The translations under genes and the position numbers were made by a program. From the NCBI RefSeq assembly GCF_033170385.1, contig NZ_CP126170.1:4054001-4118000 (forward strand): 64,000 bases of DNA. Reading direction: 5' to 3'. Below the pieces are notes generated by a model. The model did no database searches, was not told where the DNA came from, and saw only the letters and a list, made by a program, of their open reading frames with translations. Below are positions 15,762 through 25,204 of the stretch, in pieces. Every line of letters starts with the position of its first letter. The stretch's first letter is position 1. This DNA is from Xanthomonas rydalmerensis (GTDB lineage: Bacteria; Pseudomonadota; Gammaproteobacteria; Xanthomonadales; Xanthomonadaceae).

Positions 15762-16759
15762 CACCAGCTCCCCGAGGCGCCACCGCCTCCGGAACTGCCA
15801 CCGCCACCACCCCAGCCGCCTCCGCCGCCGCCCCAACTTCCACCGCCACCGCCACCGCCACCGCCGCCCCAGCCACCGCCGAATCCGCCGCCTCCCCAAC
15901 CTCCGCCGCCCCAGCCGCCCCAACCGCCGCCGCCAGCCGAGCGGCCCGGCGCGATCCCGACAAACAGGCCCAGCAGCAGGCCGATCCCGCCGGTCAGCGC
16001 ACCGACGAACAGCGACAGGCTCAGCAACAGGCCGACGCCACCGCCGACCACGCCGCTCAGCACGCCACGCACGGGACGCGACAACCGCGCGAACAGCACC
16101 TGCGCGACCAGCGCCGCGAACAGGCCGGCGAAGAAACCGAATCCCAGGCCGCCCCCGCGCGACGCCGATGCATGCGCACTGACCGGCGCCGGCAACGCTT
16201 CGCCGTCGATCAGCTTGACCAGCATCGCGGTGGCCTCGGCGATGCCACCGCTGTAGTCACCGGCGCGGAAGCGCGGCGCCAGGTACTCCTGGATGATGCG
16301 GTTGGCGGTGGCGTCGGGAATCGCGCCTTCCAGGCCGTAGCCGGGCTGGATGCGCACGCGCCGGTCGTTCTTGGCCACCACCAGCAGGACGCCGTCGTCC
16401 ACGCCCTTGCGGCCGAGTTTCCACTGGTCGAACACGCGCTGGGTGTATTGCTCGATGGTCTCCGGCGCGGTGCTCGGCACTACCAGCACCTGCAATTGGC
16501 TGCCCTTGCGCTGCTGCAACTGCACCGCCTGCCGGTCCAGCTCCAGGCGCTGGTTCGCCGTCAGCGTGCCGGTGGTGTCGACCACCGGCGCGTCCAGCGG
16601 CGGGATCGGCGCCTCGGCCTGCGCCCAGGCCAGCCAGGGCAGCAGCGCCAACAGCAGCACCAGCCAGACGCCGGCGTGCCGGCGAGATACACGGCGAGCC
16701 GCACTGCGCGACGCCGCCGATGCGGTAGCGCGCTCAGCCGTCACGGATGTGGAACGCAC
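15761..16759 (-). CDS. TPM-domain membrane protein with a long Gly/Trp/Ser-rich tail (YgcG-like)
   Basis: A 332-residue protein. An Arg-rich N-terminus and a hydrophobic segment (residues about 30-46, ending AWAQA) form a signal peptide or anchor. A TPM domain follows (residues about 55-175; APVVDTTGTL, GVDDGVLLVVAKNDRRVRI, GYGLEGAIPD). Two membrane spans come next (about 205-265). The last 60 or so residues are nearly all Gly, Trp and Ser, encoded by a CCGCC-rich tract at about 15775-15955. Start 16759 is the first ATG after lemA; a shorter start cannot be excluded. Such tails are usual in this family, often drawn as sticky or flexible linkers; their role is not known. It sits 24 bp after lemA. 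Confidence 0.87.
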   Translation of the reverse strand: MRSTSVTAERATASAASRSAARRVSRRHAGVWLVLLLALLPWLAWAQAEAPIPPLDAPVVDTTGTLTANQRLELDRQAVQLQQRKGSQLQVLVVPSTAPETIEQYTQRVFDQWKLGRKGVDDGVLLVVAKNDRRVRIQPGYGLEGAIPDATANRIIQEYLAPRFRAGDYSGGIAEATAMLVKLIDGEALPAPVSAHASASRGGGLGFGFFAGLFAALVAQVLFARLSRPVRGVLSGVVGGGVGLLLSLSLFVGALTGGIGLLLGLFVGIAPGRSAGGGGWGGWGGGGWGGGGFGGGWGGGGGGGGGGSWGGGGGGWGGGGGSSGGGGASGSW

Positions 16760-16783
16760 GCCCGGGCCCGCCCGCGGCGGCGC

Positions 16784-17428
16784 TTAGTGCGCCGGCGCCG
16801 GTTGCTGCTGCGGCTGCGGTTGCTGCGGCGGCGCGGACGCCGGCTGGCCGCCGAAGTTCACCGCCGGCGCCTCGGAGATCTGCGCCTCGTTCTCCACCGA
16901 GAAGTTGGGCTTTTCCTTGTAGCCGAACAGCTTGGCGGTGAGCACCTGCGGGAAGGACAGGATGTAGGTGTTGTAGTCCTGCACTGCCTGGATGTAGCGG
17001 CCGCGCGCCACGGTGATGCGGTTCTCGGTGCCTTCCAGCTGCGCCTGCAGGTCGCGGAAGGCCTGGTCGGATTTCAGGTTCGGATAGTTCTCGCTGACCA
17101 CCAGCAGCCGCGACAGCGCGCTGGACAGCTGGCCCTGCGCCTGCTGGAACTGCTGCAGCGAGGCGGCGTCGTCGGCGTTGACCTGCACCTGGCCGACCCG
17201 GGCGCGGGCATTGGTCACGTCGGTCAGCACCTGCCGCTCCTGGTCGGCATAGCCCTTGACCGTGTTGACCAGGTTCGGCACCAGATCGGCGCGGCGCTTG
17301 TACTGGTTCAGCACTTCCGACCAGCCGGCCTTGACCGCCTGGTCCTTCTGCTGGATCGCGTTGTAGCCGCAGCCGGACAGCAACACCGCCAGCGCGGCCA
17401 GGAACAGGGAGCGGGACAACAGGCGCAT
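16784..17428 (-). CDS. lemA: LemA-family lipoprotein
   Basis: A 214-residue LemA-fold protein. A lipoprotein signal ends in LLSGC (Cys20), which predicts membrane anchoring after Lgt and signal peptidase II. The helical core shows RRADLVPNLVNTVKGYADQE, NARARVGQ and QAQLEGTENRI segments typical of LemA, and the tail is Pro/Gln/Ala-rich. Many LemA proteins precede TPM-domain genes, as here; the complex is of unsettled function, often tied to envelope stress. It is the first gene of the operon. A short leader upstream of 17428 separates it from the TerC-family gene, which reads the same way and may or may not be co-transcribed. Confidence 0.92.
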   Translation of the reverse strand: MRLLSRSLFLAALAVLLSGCGYNAIQQKDQAVKAGWSEVLNQYKRRADLVPNLVNTVKGYADQERQVLTDVTNARARVGQVQVNADDAASLQQFQQAQGQLSSALSRLLVVSENYPNLKSDQAFRDLQAQLEGTENRITVARGRYIQAVQDYNTYILSFPQVLTAKLFGYKEKPNFSVENEAQISEAPAVNFGGQPASAPPQQPQPQQQPAPAH

Positions 17429-17503
17429 GCGAGGACTCCGGCAGATGACTGCGCGCAGCTTGCCACGCGCCCGGTGAAAACGCAGCCTGCGCAGCTCAGC
17501 CGC

Positions 17504-18253
17504 TCACCACTTGCCGGCGCCGGGCACCTGGTGCGCGGCGGCGCGCCGGCGCATCAGCAGATTCAGCCACTCCACCAGCACCGAGAACCCCATCGCCGCG
17601 TAGATGTAGGGCTTGGGCACGTGCACGTCCAGCCCGTCCAGGATCAGCACCACGCCGATCATCAGGATGAAGGCCAGCGCCAGCATCTTCACCGTCGGGT
17701 TGGCGTCGATGAAGCGGCCCAGCGGGTTGGCCGCCAGCAGCATCACCGCCACCGCCAGCAGCACCGCGGCGATCATCACCGGGATATGCTGGGCCATGCC
17801 CACCGCGGTGATCACCGAATCCAGCGAGAACACGATGTCGATCACCGCGATCTGCGCGATCACCATCCAGAACACGCCCGAGGCCTTGCTGGTGGTGGGG
17901 TCTTCGTCCTCGCCGCCGGTGATCAGTTCGCGGATCTCCATGGTGCCCTTCACCAGCAGGAACAGGCCGCCGACGATCAGCACCAGGTCGCGGATCGAGA
18001 TGCCCATGCCGGCCACGCTGAACAGCTCGCCCTGCATGCGCGCCAGGAACGCCAGCGACACCAGCAGCGCGATGCGGGTCAGGCAGGCCACGGCGATGCC
18101 GAACTTGCGCGCGGCCGGGCGCTGCGCTTCCGGCAGCTTGCCCACCGCGATGGAAATGAACACTAGGTTGTCGATGCCCAGCACGATCTCCAACGCACTC
18201 AGCGTCAACAGCGTCAACCAGGTGTTGGGGTCGGCGAGAAACTCGAGGGCCAT
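17504..18253 (-). CDS. TerC-family integral membrane protein
   Basis: A 249-residue protein with seven or so membrane helices. The first conserved block is SALEIVLGIDNLVFIS near the N-terminus and its counterpart is IAVIDIVFSLDSVITAVG near residue 140. The paired acidic motifs GIDN and SLDS are the family hallmark and are thought to bind metal. Family members act in tellurite resistance or, for MeeF/MeeY-type relatives, in manganese export that supports secreted metalloenzymes. The specific role here is not deducible. The C-terminal NLLMRRRAAAH end is cytoplasmic and basic. Confidence 0.9.
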   Translation of the reverse strand: MALEFLADPNTWLTLLTLSALEIVLGIDNLVFISIAVGKLPEAQRPAARKFGIAVACLTRIALLVSLAFLARMQGELFSVAGMGISIRDLVLIVGGLFLLVKGTMEIRELITGGEDEDPTTSKASGVFWMVIAQIAVIDIVFSLDSVITAVGMAQHIPVMIAAVLLAVAVMLLAANPLGRFIDANPTVKMLALAFILMIGVVLILDGLDVHVPKPYIYAAMGFSVLVEWLNLLMRRRAAAHQVPGAGKW

Positions 18254-18292
18254 GGCGTCGGATCCTTTAACAGAAGAAGAAACGGGCGGCGA

Positions 18293-18673
18293 TCACAGCA
18301 GGCGCGGCAGCAGGATCAAGCCCCAGCACAGCACCACGTTGGCCAGCATCACGAAGACCGCGGCCGAGCCCATGTCCTTGGCGCGGCCGGCCAGCTCGTG
18401 ATGCTCGGGGCCGTAGCGCTCGATCACCGCTTCGATCGCCGAATTGAGCAGTTCCACCGCCAGCACCAGCAGCAGCGAGCCGATCATCAGCACCTGCTGT
18501 ACCGGCCCCTGCCCCAACCACAGCGCCAGCGGCGCAAGGATCAGGAACAGGCATACCTCCAGGCGGAACGAGGACTCGTGCAGCCAGGCCGCGCGCAGTC
18601 CCTGCCACGACCAGCGCGCCGCCATCAGCATGCGGCGCGGCCCGCGCGGCAGATGCCCGAACTGGTCGGCCAT
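18293..18673 (-). CDS. dgkA: Diacylglycerol kinase DgkA
   Basis: A 126-residue, three-helix membrane kinase that phosphorylates diacylglycerol to phosphatidic acid, recycling lipid from membrane-derived oligosaccharide synthesis. The signature ELLNSAIEAVIERYG (about residues 76-90) matches the family pattern ExxNxAIExxxD, with Glu where Asp is usual. The RAKDMGSAAV loop follows. The N-terminal basic RGPRRMLMAARWSWQG helix is amphipathic, as expected. It lies 40 bp from the TerC-family gene in the same direction. Confidence 0.93.
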   Translation of the reverse strand: MADQFGHLPRGPRRMLMAARWSWQGLRAAWLHESSFRLEVCLFLILAPLALWLGQGPVQQVLMIGSLLLVLAVELLNSAIEAVIERYGPEHHELAGRAKDMGSAAVFVMLANVVLCWGLILLPRLL

Positions 18674-18861
18674 GGCTCAGCCCCGTCCCAGGCAACGGGG
18701 ACGCGACGACGACGGCCGGAAGGAATCGGTCATGAGCAAGGGCGCAGCGGGATAGGCCGCAATTTTGCCACAAGCCCCGCGGCGGCGCCGGCATCGCCGC
18801 GGATTTGCCTGCATGCGGCGCCTGCGGCACCATCGCCGCTCCCTTGCTTCGAGGAGGCGTC

Positions 18862-19578
18862 ATGCCCCGTTCGCCGCTGCGCGCACCGCTGCTCGCCCTG
18901 AGTCTGTTCAGCCTGTCCCTGCTGGGCGTATCGCCGGCACGCGCACTCACCCCAGCCGCGGCGCCCAGCGTGCCCGACCAGGTCTCCAATGCGGCCTGGG
19001 AAGAGGACATGGCGCGCTTCGCCAAGGACGATGCCGCGCATCCGGTCAAACCCGGCGGCGTGCTGTTCGTCGGCAGTTCCTCGATCCGCTTCTGGACCTC
19101 GCTGGCCACGGATTTTCCGGGCGTGCAGACCCTCAACCGCGGCTTCGGCGGCTCGGAGATCCGCGACAGCACCTGGTACGCCGACCGCATCGTGGTGCCA
19201 TACAAGCCGCGCCTGATCGTGTTCTACGCCGGCGACAACGACCTCAACAGCGGCCGCAGCCCGCAGCAGGTGCGCGACGACTTCGTGGCCTTCGTGACCC
19301 GCGTGCACCGCGACCTGCCCAAGACCCGCATCGTCTACCTGTCGATCAAGCCCAGCCCCTCGCGTGCGGCGCTGATGCCGAAGATGGCCGAGGCCAACGC
19401 GCTGATCCGCAAGGCCGCCGCCGGCCTCAAGCAGGTCCAGTTCGTCGACGTGTACACGCCGATGCTCGGTGCCGACGGGCAGCCGCGCGCCGAGCTGTTC
19501 GGCCCGGACAAGTTGCACATGAACGCGGCCGGCTACGCGCTGTGGCGCGACACGCTGCGGCCGTATCTGAGCCCCTGA
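18862..19578 (+). CDS. Secreted SGNH/GDSL-family hydrolase
   Basis: A 238-residue protein with a signal peptide (about residues 1-29, ending ARA). SGNH blocks: FVGSSSIRFW (catalytic Ser, the GSSS form of the GDSL block), RGFGGSEIRDS (oxyanion Gly), YAGDNDLNSG (block III Asn) and the late DKLHMNAAGY with the catalytic His. The substrate is an ester or acyl-carbohydrate; many relatives are cell-wall or polysaccharide deacetylases. The ATG at 18862 follows a strong GAGGAGG. An earlier in-frame ATG adds 19 residues and lacks a ribosome site. The gene is divergent from dgkA and followed after 109 bp by a response-regulator gene. Confidence 0.88.
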   Translation: MPRSPLRAPLLALSLFSLSLLGVSPARALTPAAAPSVPDQVSNAAWEEDMARFAKDDAAHPVKPGGVLFVGSSSIRFWTSLATDFPGVQTLNRGFGGSEIRDSTWYADRIVVPYKPRLIVFYAGDNDLNSGRSPQQVRDDFVAFVTRVHRDLPKTRIVYLSIKPSPSRAALMPKMAEANALIRKAAAGLKQVQFVDVYTPMLGADGQPRAELFGPDKLHMNAAGYALWRDTLRPYLSP

Positions 19579-19687
19579 CACGACGATGAGCGGCGTGGCG
19601 CGCATGCACGAAGGCCGGGGCCCTGCCGGTGCGGCCAGCACGCGCCGGCGATCGCGTTCTGCCGCCTCCGGCAGGGAGTAAGCCAGG

Positions 19688-20371
19688 ATGCCCAGGGCCC
19701 TGGTCATCGAAGACGACGAAGTGACCGCCCGCGACATCGTCGCGGAACTCGGCGCGCACGGCTTCAGCGCCGACTGGATCGCCGACGGACGCGACGGCCT
19801 GCAGCGCGCGCTGGCCGATGGTTACGACATCATCACCCTCGACCGCATGCTGCCCGGCATGGATGGCATCGACGTGGTCTCAGAACTGCGCAAGCGCTCG
19901 GTGCAGACGCCGGTGCTGATGATCAGCGCACTGTCCGAGGTGGACGAGCGCGTGCGCGGCCTGCGCGCGGGCGGCGACGATTACCTGACCAAGCCGTTCT
20001 CGCCCGATGAGCTGGTCGCGCGCGCCGAAGTGCTGGTGCGCCGCCATCGCAGCACGACCGCGACCGAAACCCGCCTGCACGTGGCGGACCTGGAACTCGA
20101 CCTGGTCCGCCACAACGCCTTGCGCAACGGACAGCCGCTGACCCTGCTGCCCACCGAGTTCCGCCTGCTCGAATTCCTGATGCGCAACGCCGGCCAGGTG
20201 GTGACGCGACAGATGATCTTCGAGCATGTCTGGGGCTTCCATTTCGATCCGGGCACCAACGTGATCGACGTCCACATCGGCCGCCTTCGCCGCAAGATCG
20301 ACGGCAACGGCCAGCCGCCGCTGATCCGCACGATGCGCGGCTCGGGATATGTCCTTGCCCCCGCTGAGTGA
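19688..20371 (+). CDS. OmpR-family DNA-binding response regulator
   Basis: A 227-residue two-domain regulator. In the receiver, acidic residues are at EDD (8-10), the phospho-acceptor Asp52 in TLDRMLPGMDG and Lys102 in YLTKPFSP. The C-terminal winged helix (about 130-225) ends with VIDVHIGRLRRKID and IRTMRGSGYVL. Its end overlaps the histidine kinase start by 23 bp. It is preceded by AGGGAGTAAGCCAGG. An inverted repeat CCCTGCCGG/CCGGCAGGG (19621-19629 and 19668-19676) lies just upstream and might be a control site. Placement suggests control of the downstream RND efflux operon. Confidence 0.93.
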   Translation: MPRALVIEDDEVTARDIVAELGAHGFSADWIADGRDGLQRALADGYDIITLDRMLPGMDGIDVVSELRKRSVQTPVLMISALSEVDERVRGLRAGGDDYLTKPFSPDELVARAEVLVRRHRSTTATETRLHVADLELDLVRHNALRNGQPLTLLPTEFRLLEFLMRNAGQVVTRQMIFEHVWGFHFDPGTNVIDVHIGRLRRKIDGNGQPPLIRTMRGSGYVLAPAE

Positions 20372-21758
20372 CGCCTGGCGGTCGGCCACCTCGCGGCTGA
20401 TCCTGATCTACGGGTCGCTGTTCGCGATCTGGTGCATCGTGCTGCTGGGTATCGTGCAGTGGGAGTCCACCCGCTATCTCTCGCACGTGATCGACCAGAT
20501 GCTGGTCGCGCGCATCCATTACCTGGAACACACCGACCCCGCGCGCCTGGCCGAGACGGTGGGCCAGGCCAACGCCATCGACATCCAGGGCTTCATGTGG
20601 GTCGGCCTGTTCGACGCGCAGGGACGCCGCATCGCCGGCAACATCGCCGAGGCGCCCAAGGGCATGGCCGTCGATGGCACCGTCGGCGTGGTCAGCGCCC
20701 GGCTGATCGACAGCGGGCGCAGCGGCCAGACCCGGGCGCGCGGCATCGCCCGGCACCTCCCGGACGGCCGCCGGCTGGTCGTGGTCAAGGCCAGCACCGT
20801 CATCGACGGACTGACCGCGATCATCTACCGCGGACTGCTGTGGGGACTGTCGTTGACCCTGCTGCCGGGCCTGCTCGGCGGCCTGCTCATCGCGCGCGGC
20901 CCGGCCCGGCGCATCCGCGCCATCCAGCAGGCCATGCAACCCATCCACCGCGGGGATCTCAGCGTGCGCCTGCCGGTGTCCCGGCGCGGCGACGAGGTGG
21001 ACCTGCTGGCGGCCACGGTGAACCGGACGCTGGGCGAGGTCGAACGCCTGCTCGGCGAGGTGAAAGGCGTCACCGACAACATCGCCCACGATCTGCGCAC
21101 CCCGCTGACGCGCATGCGCACGCGCCTGCACCGGCTGCAGCAGCAGTTCGCCGGCCGCCCGGAAGGCGAGCAGCTGGACGCATGCGTGAGCGAGATCGAC
21201 ACCGTGCTGACCCGCTTCCGCGCGCTGCTGCGCGTGTCGGAACTGGAAGACCGCCAGCGCAGCGCCTGCTTCTCGACCATCGACCTCGCCCCGCTGCTGC
21301 ATGAGGTCCACGCGTTCTACGCGCCCGTGGCCGAGGACCGCGGCCAGGCTTTCGACCTTGTACTGGAGCCGCTGCCGGCCGTGCACGGCGATCGGCAGCT
21401 GCTGTTCGAGGCGCTGGCCAACCTGGTCAGCAATGCCATCAAGTTCACGCCCGACGGCGGGACGATCCGCCTGTCGGCAGGCGCCGACCAGGACGGCAAC
21501 GCGCGCATCGAGATCGCCGATAGCGGCCCCGGCATCGCCCCCGACGAGCGCCAGACGATCTTCCGCCGCTTCTACCGCGTCGACCAGACGCGTGCCAAGC
21601 CCGGCTGCGGACTGGGCTTGGCAATCGTCAGCGCCATCGTCCGCCTGCACGGCTATACGCTGCAGGTGGGCGGCGACGCGCGCGGGGCGGTGTTCTCGGT
21701 CCTCTGCCCGCCCGCCGCGGCCGCGCCGTCCGCGGGCCGTGCACCCTGCCCTGCCTGA
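20349..21758 (+). CDS. Sensor histidine kinase of the efflux-linked two-component pair
   Basis: A 469-residue membrane kinase. TM1 is at about 16-37, a periplasmic sensor region of about 120 residues follows, then TM2 (about 160-182) and a HAMP linker (RRIRAIQQAM...). The phospho-acceptor His247 is in NIAHDLRTPLTRM. The ATPase domain shows the N-box NLVSNAIKFTP, DSGPGIAPDE and GCGLGLAIV. The tail is Ala/Pro-rich. The periplasmic domain has no motif that reveals the ligand. It overlaps the regulator gene, and a 233-base AT-richer spacer separates it from the RND permease. Confidence 0.92.
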   Translation: MSLPPLSDAWRSATSRLILIYGSLFAIWCIVLLGIVQWESTRYLSHVIDQMLVARIHYLEHTDPARLAETVGQANAIDIQGFMWVGLFDAQGRRIAGNIAEAPKGMAVDGTVGVVSARLIDSGRSGQTRARGIARHLPDGRRLVVVKASTVIDGLTAIIYRGLLWGLSLTLLPGLLGGLLIARGPARRIRAIQQAMQPIHRGDLSVRLPVSRRGDEVDLLAATVNRTLGEVERLLGEVKGVTDNIAHDLRTPLTRMRTRLHRLQQQFAGRPEGEQLDACVSEIDTVLTRFRALLRVSELEDRQRSACFSTIDLAPLLHEVHAFYAPVAEDRGQAFDLVLEPLPAVHGDRQLLFEALANLVSNAIKFTPDGGTIRLSAGADQDGNARIEIADSGPGIAPDERQTIFRRFYRVDQTRAKPGCGLGLAIVSAIVRLHGYTLQVGGDARGAVFSVLCPPAAAAPSAGRAPCPA

Positions 21759-21991
21759 CACGGCCCGCACCGGTGCGCGGTCGCGCGCATCCGCCCACGT
21801 CTCGCCGCGCGTGGCGTGGCAGCGCCGGACAGGCGGCGTGCGGCTTACGGCCCGGTCAGTACACAAGTCGTTGAACCATCGAGCGTTTGCGGCGCGGGGG
21901 CGGATATCTAAATAAATCTTAATGAAGCCAGGGAACACCCCCCAGGCAAAATCCGCCGCGACGCAACATTCGCGCACGGAACCGCTCCTCC

Positions 21992-24900
21992 ATGATTGGC
22001 CTCGTCCGGATCGCACTGACGCGACCGTATACCTTCGTCGTCCTGGCCCTGCTGATCCTGATCGTGGGTCCGCTCGCCGCATTGCGCACGCCCACCGACA
22101 TCTTCCCGGACATCCGCATCCCGGTGATCGCCGTGGTCTGGCAGTACAACGGCCTGCCGCCCGAGCAGATGGCCGGCCGCGTCAGTTCGCCGTTCGAACG
22201 CGTGCTCACCACCACCGTGAACGATGTCGAGCACACCGAGGCCACGTCGATCCAGGGCTTCGGCATCATCAAGATCTTCTTCCAGCCCAACGTCGACATC
22301 CGCACCGCCAACGCGCAGGTCACCGCCGTGGCGCAGACCATGCTGCGGCAGCTGCCGCAAGGCACCACACCGCCGCTGATCCTCAACTACAACGCCTCCA
22401 CGGTGCCGATCATCCAGTTGGCGCTGTCCGGCAAGGGGCTCACCGAGCAGAACCTGGCCGACCTCGGCCTCAACATCATCCGTCCGCAGCTCACCTCGGT
22501 GGCCGGCGCGGCGATCCCGTATCCGTTCGGCGGCAAGACCCGCCAGGTGCAGATCGACATCGATCCGCCGGCGCTGCAGGCGCGCGGCCTCTCGGCGCAG
22601 GACGTGGCCAACGCGCTGGCGGCGCAGAACCTCATCACCCCGGTGGGCACGCAGAAGATCGGCAAGTACGAATACACGCTGCAGCTCAACAACGCGCCAT
22701 CGGACATCGAGGAGCTGGGCAACCTGCCGGTGAAGACGGTCGACGGCGCCACGGTGTTCATCCGCGACGTGGCGCATGTCCGCGACGGCGCCCCACCGCA
22801 GACCAACATCGTGCACGTCAACGGCGACCGTTCGGTGCTGATGACGGTGATGAAGAACGGCTCGGCCTCGACGCTGGCGATCATCGCCGGCATCAAGGAC
22901 CGGGTCGCGGCGATGAAGGAGGCGCTGCCGCCGGACCTGCGGATCGTTCCCATCGGCGACCAGTCGCTGTTCGTGAGTGGCGCGATCGCCGGCGTGGCGC
23001 GCGAAGGCGTGATCGCCGCGGCGCTGACCAGCCTGATGATCCTGCTGTTCCTCGGCAGCTGGCGCTCGACGCTGATCATCGCCATCTCGATCCCGCTGGC
23101 GATTCTCGGCTCGATCGCCGCGCTGTCGGCGATCGGCGAGACGCTGAACATCATGACCCTGGGCGGCCTGGCGCTGGCCGTGGGCATCCTGGTCGACGAC
23201 GCCACGGTGACCATCGAGAACATCAACTGGCACCTGGAGCAGGGCAAGTCCGTGGAGACGGCGATCCTGGACGGCGCCTCGCAGATCGTGACGCCCGCCT
23301 TCGTCTCGCTGCTGTGCATCTGCATCGTATTCGTGCCGATGTTCTTCCTGGAAGGCGTGGCGCGCTTCCTGTTCGTGCCGATGGCCGAAGCGGTGATGTT
23401 CGCGATGATCGCGTCCTTCCTGCTGTCGCGCACGCTGGTGCCGACCATGGCCAAGTACCTGTTGCATCCGCATGCGCCGCATACCGACATGCACGGCGAC
23501 GGCCATGGCCAGCCGCCGTCGCGCAATCCGCTGGTGCGCTTCCAGCGCGGTTTCGAAAAGCGCTTCGAGCGGCTGCGCGCCGGCTACTACGCCCTGCTCG
23601 AGACCGCGCTGCTGCGCCGCAGGGCCTTCGTGCCCGGCTTCATGCTGTGCGTGGCGCTGTCGTTCCTGCTGCTGCCGATGCTCGGCCGCAACTTCTTCCC
23701 GTCGGTGGACTCGGGCCAGATCCTGATGCACGTGCGCGCACCGGTCGGCACCCGCGTCGAGGAAACCGCGCACCTGTTCGCCGACGTGACCGGCGCGGTG
23801 CGCAGGCTCATTCCGCCGCACGACCTGGCCGGCGTCGTCGACAACATCGGCCTGTCGTCCTCGGGCATCAACAACGCCTACAACAACACCGGCACCATCG
23901 GCTCGCAGGACGGCGACATCCAGATCGCGCTGAGCGAAGGCCACGCGCCCACCGCCGACTACGTGCGCACGCTGCGCCAGACCCTGCCGCGGCAGTTCCC
24001 GTCGGTGGTGTTCTCGTTTCCGCCGGCCGACATCATCAGCCAGATCCTGAACTTCGGCGCGCCGGCGCCAGTGGACCTGCAGATCCGCGGCCCGAACCTC
24101 GCCGCCAACTTCGCCTATGCCAACCGCCTGCTGCGCGAGATCCGCCGCGTCCCGGGCGTGGCGGACGCGCGCATCCAGCAATCGCAGGCCAGCCCCGGCT
24201 TCGCGGTGAACGTGGACCGCAGCCTCGCCCAACAGGTGGGCATTACCGAGCGCGACGTCACCAGCAGCCTGGGCGTGAACCTGGCCGGCTCCAGCCAGAT
24301 CGCGCCGACGTTCTGGCTGAACCCGCAGAACGGCGTGTCGTATCCGATCGTGATGCAGACGCCGCAGTACAGCCTCGACAGCCTGCCCGACCTGCAGAAC
24401 GTGCCGATCAGCCCCAGCGCCGGCCAGGGCGGCGCGCAGAGCCTGGGCGGGCTGGCGACGCTGTCGCGGACCGCGACCAATGCCGTGGTCAGCCAGTACA
24501 ACATCAATGCGACGGTGGACATCTTCGCCTCCCCGCAGGACCGCGACCTGGGCGCGGTCGCCGCCGACATCCAGAAGATCCTCGACGCCAACCAGAAATT
24601 CCTGCCCAAGGGATCCAGCACGGCGCTGCTCGGCCAGGTGCAGACGATGAACAAGGCATTCGCCGGCCTGATCTTCGGCCTGCTCGGCGCGATCGTGCTG
24701 ATCTACCTGTTGATCGTGGTCAACTTCCAATCGTGGAGCGATCCGTTCGTGATCGTGACCGCCTTGCCCGCGGCGATCGCCGGCATCGTCTGGATGCTGT
24801 TCGCCACGCACACCACCCTGTCGGTCCCCGCGCTGACCGGCGCCATCATGTGCATGGGCGTGGCCACGGCCAACTCGATCCTGGTGGTGAGCTTCTGCCG

Positions 24901-25204
24901 CGAGCGCCTCGCCGAGCACGGCGACGCGGCGAAGGCGGCATTGGAGGGCGGCTTCGTGCGCTTCCGCCCGGTGCTCATGACCGCGCTGGCGATGATCATC
25001 GGCATGGCGCCGATGGCGCTGGGCCTGGGCGAAGGTGGCGAGCAGAACGCGCCGCTGGGCCGGGCCGTCATCGGCGGCCTGATCTTCGCCACCGTCAGCA
25101 CGCTGTTCTTCGTGCCGATCGTCTTCAGCCTCATCCACCGCCGTGGTTCCCAGCCGTCCTCGCCGACGGCGCACGCCTCCGGAGCGTCCCCGCATGTCGC
25201 CTGA
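21992..25204 (+). CDS. RND efflux pump inner-membrane permease (AcrB-like)
   Basis: A 1070-residue proton-driven RND transporter. It has an N-terminal helix (TRPYTFVVLALLIL), a first large periplasmic loop, a six-helix block carrying the proton-relay acids in GILVDDATVTIENI, a His-rich cytoplasmic linker (HPHAPHTDMHGDGHG), a second periplasmic loop and a second helix block ending near FVPIVFSLIHRR. The substrate cannot be read; sequence features are of the multidrug HAE type rather than the heavy-metal CzcA type. A short AT-rich patch (about 21905-21925, ATCTAAATAAATCTTAATG) lies upstream and is a likely promoter or regulator site. It overlaps the adaptor gene by 11 bp. Confidence 0.94.
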   Translation: MIGLVRIALTRPYTFVVLALLILIVGPLAALRTPTDIFPDIRIPVIAVVWQYNGLPPEQMAGRVSSPFERVLTTTVNDVEHTEATSIQGFGIIKIFFQPNVDIRTANAQVTAVAQTMLRQLPQGTTPPLILNYNASTVPIIQLALSGKGLTEQNLADLGLNIIRPQLTSVAGAAIPYPFGGKTRQVQIDIDPPALQARGLSAQDVANALAAQNLITPVGTQKIGKYEYTLQLNNAPSDIEELGNLPVKTVDGATVFIRDVAHVRDGAPPQTNIVHVNGDRSVLMTVMKNGSASTLAIIAGIKDRVAAMKEALPPDLRIVPIGDQSLFVSGAIAGVAREGVIAAALTSLMILLFLGSWRSTLIIAISIPLAILGSIAALSAIGETLNIMTLGGLALAVGILVDDATVTIENINWHLEQGKSVETAILDGASQIVTPAFVSLLCICIVFVPMFFLEGVARFLFVPMAEAVMFAMIASFLLSRTLVPTMAKYLLHPHAPHTDMHGDGHGQPPSRNPLVRFQRGFEKRFERLRAGYYALLETALLRRRAFVPGFMLCVALSFLLLPMLGRNFFPSVDSGQILMHVRAPVGTRVEETAHLFADVTGAVRRLIPPHDLAGVVDNIGLSSSGINNAYNNTGTIGSQDGDIQIALSEGHAPTADYVRTLRQTLPRQFPSVVFSFPPADIISQILNFGAPAPVDLQIRGPNLAANFAYANRLLREIRRVPGVADARIQQSQASPGFAVNVDRSLAQQVGITERDVTSSLGVNLAGSSQIAPTFWLNPQNGVSYPIVMQTPQYSLDSLPDLQNVPISPSAGQGGAQSLGGLATLSRTATNAVVSQYNINATVDIFASPQDRDLGAVAADIQKILDANQKFLPKGSSTALLGQVQTMNKAFAGLIFGLLGAIVLIYLLIVVNFQSWSDPFVIVTALPAAIAGIVWMLFATHTTLSVPALTGAIMCMGVATANSILVVSFCRERLAEHGDAAKAALEGGFVRFRPVLMTALAMIIGMAPMALGLGEGGEQNAPLGRAVIGGLIFATVSTLFFVPIVFSLIHRRGSQPSSPTAHASGASPHVA

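Noticed and set aside
15775-15955. CCGCC-rich direct repeats that looked like a satellite or CRISPR-like array
   Set aside because: The tract lies in frame in the TPM gene and encodes its Gly/Trp tail; spacing is irregular and no unique spacers exist.
14912-18166. 1084-codon plus-strand frame crossing the repeat zone and the TPM/LemA/TerC genes
   Set aside because: It is antisense to several well-supported genes and is low-complexity (Ala, Pro, Arg, His).
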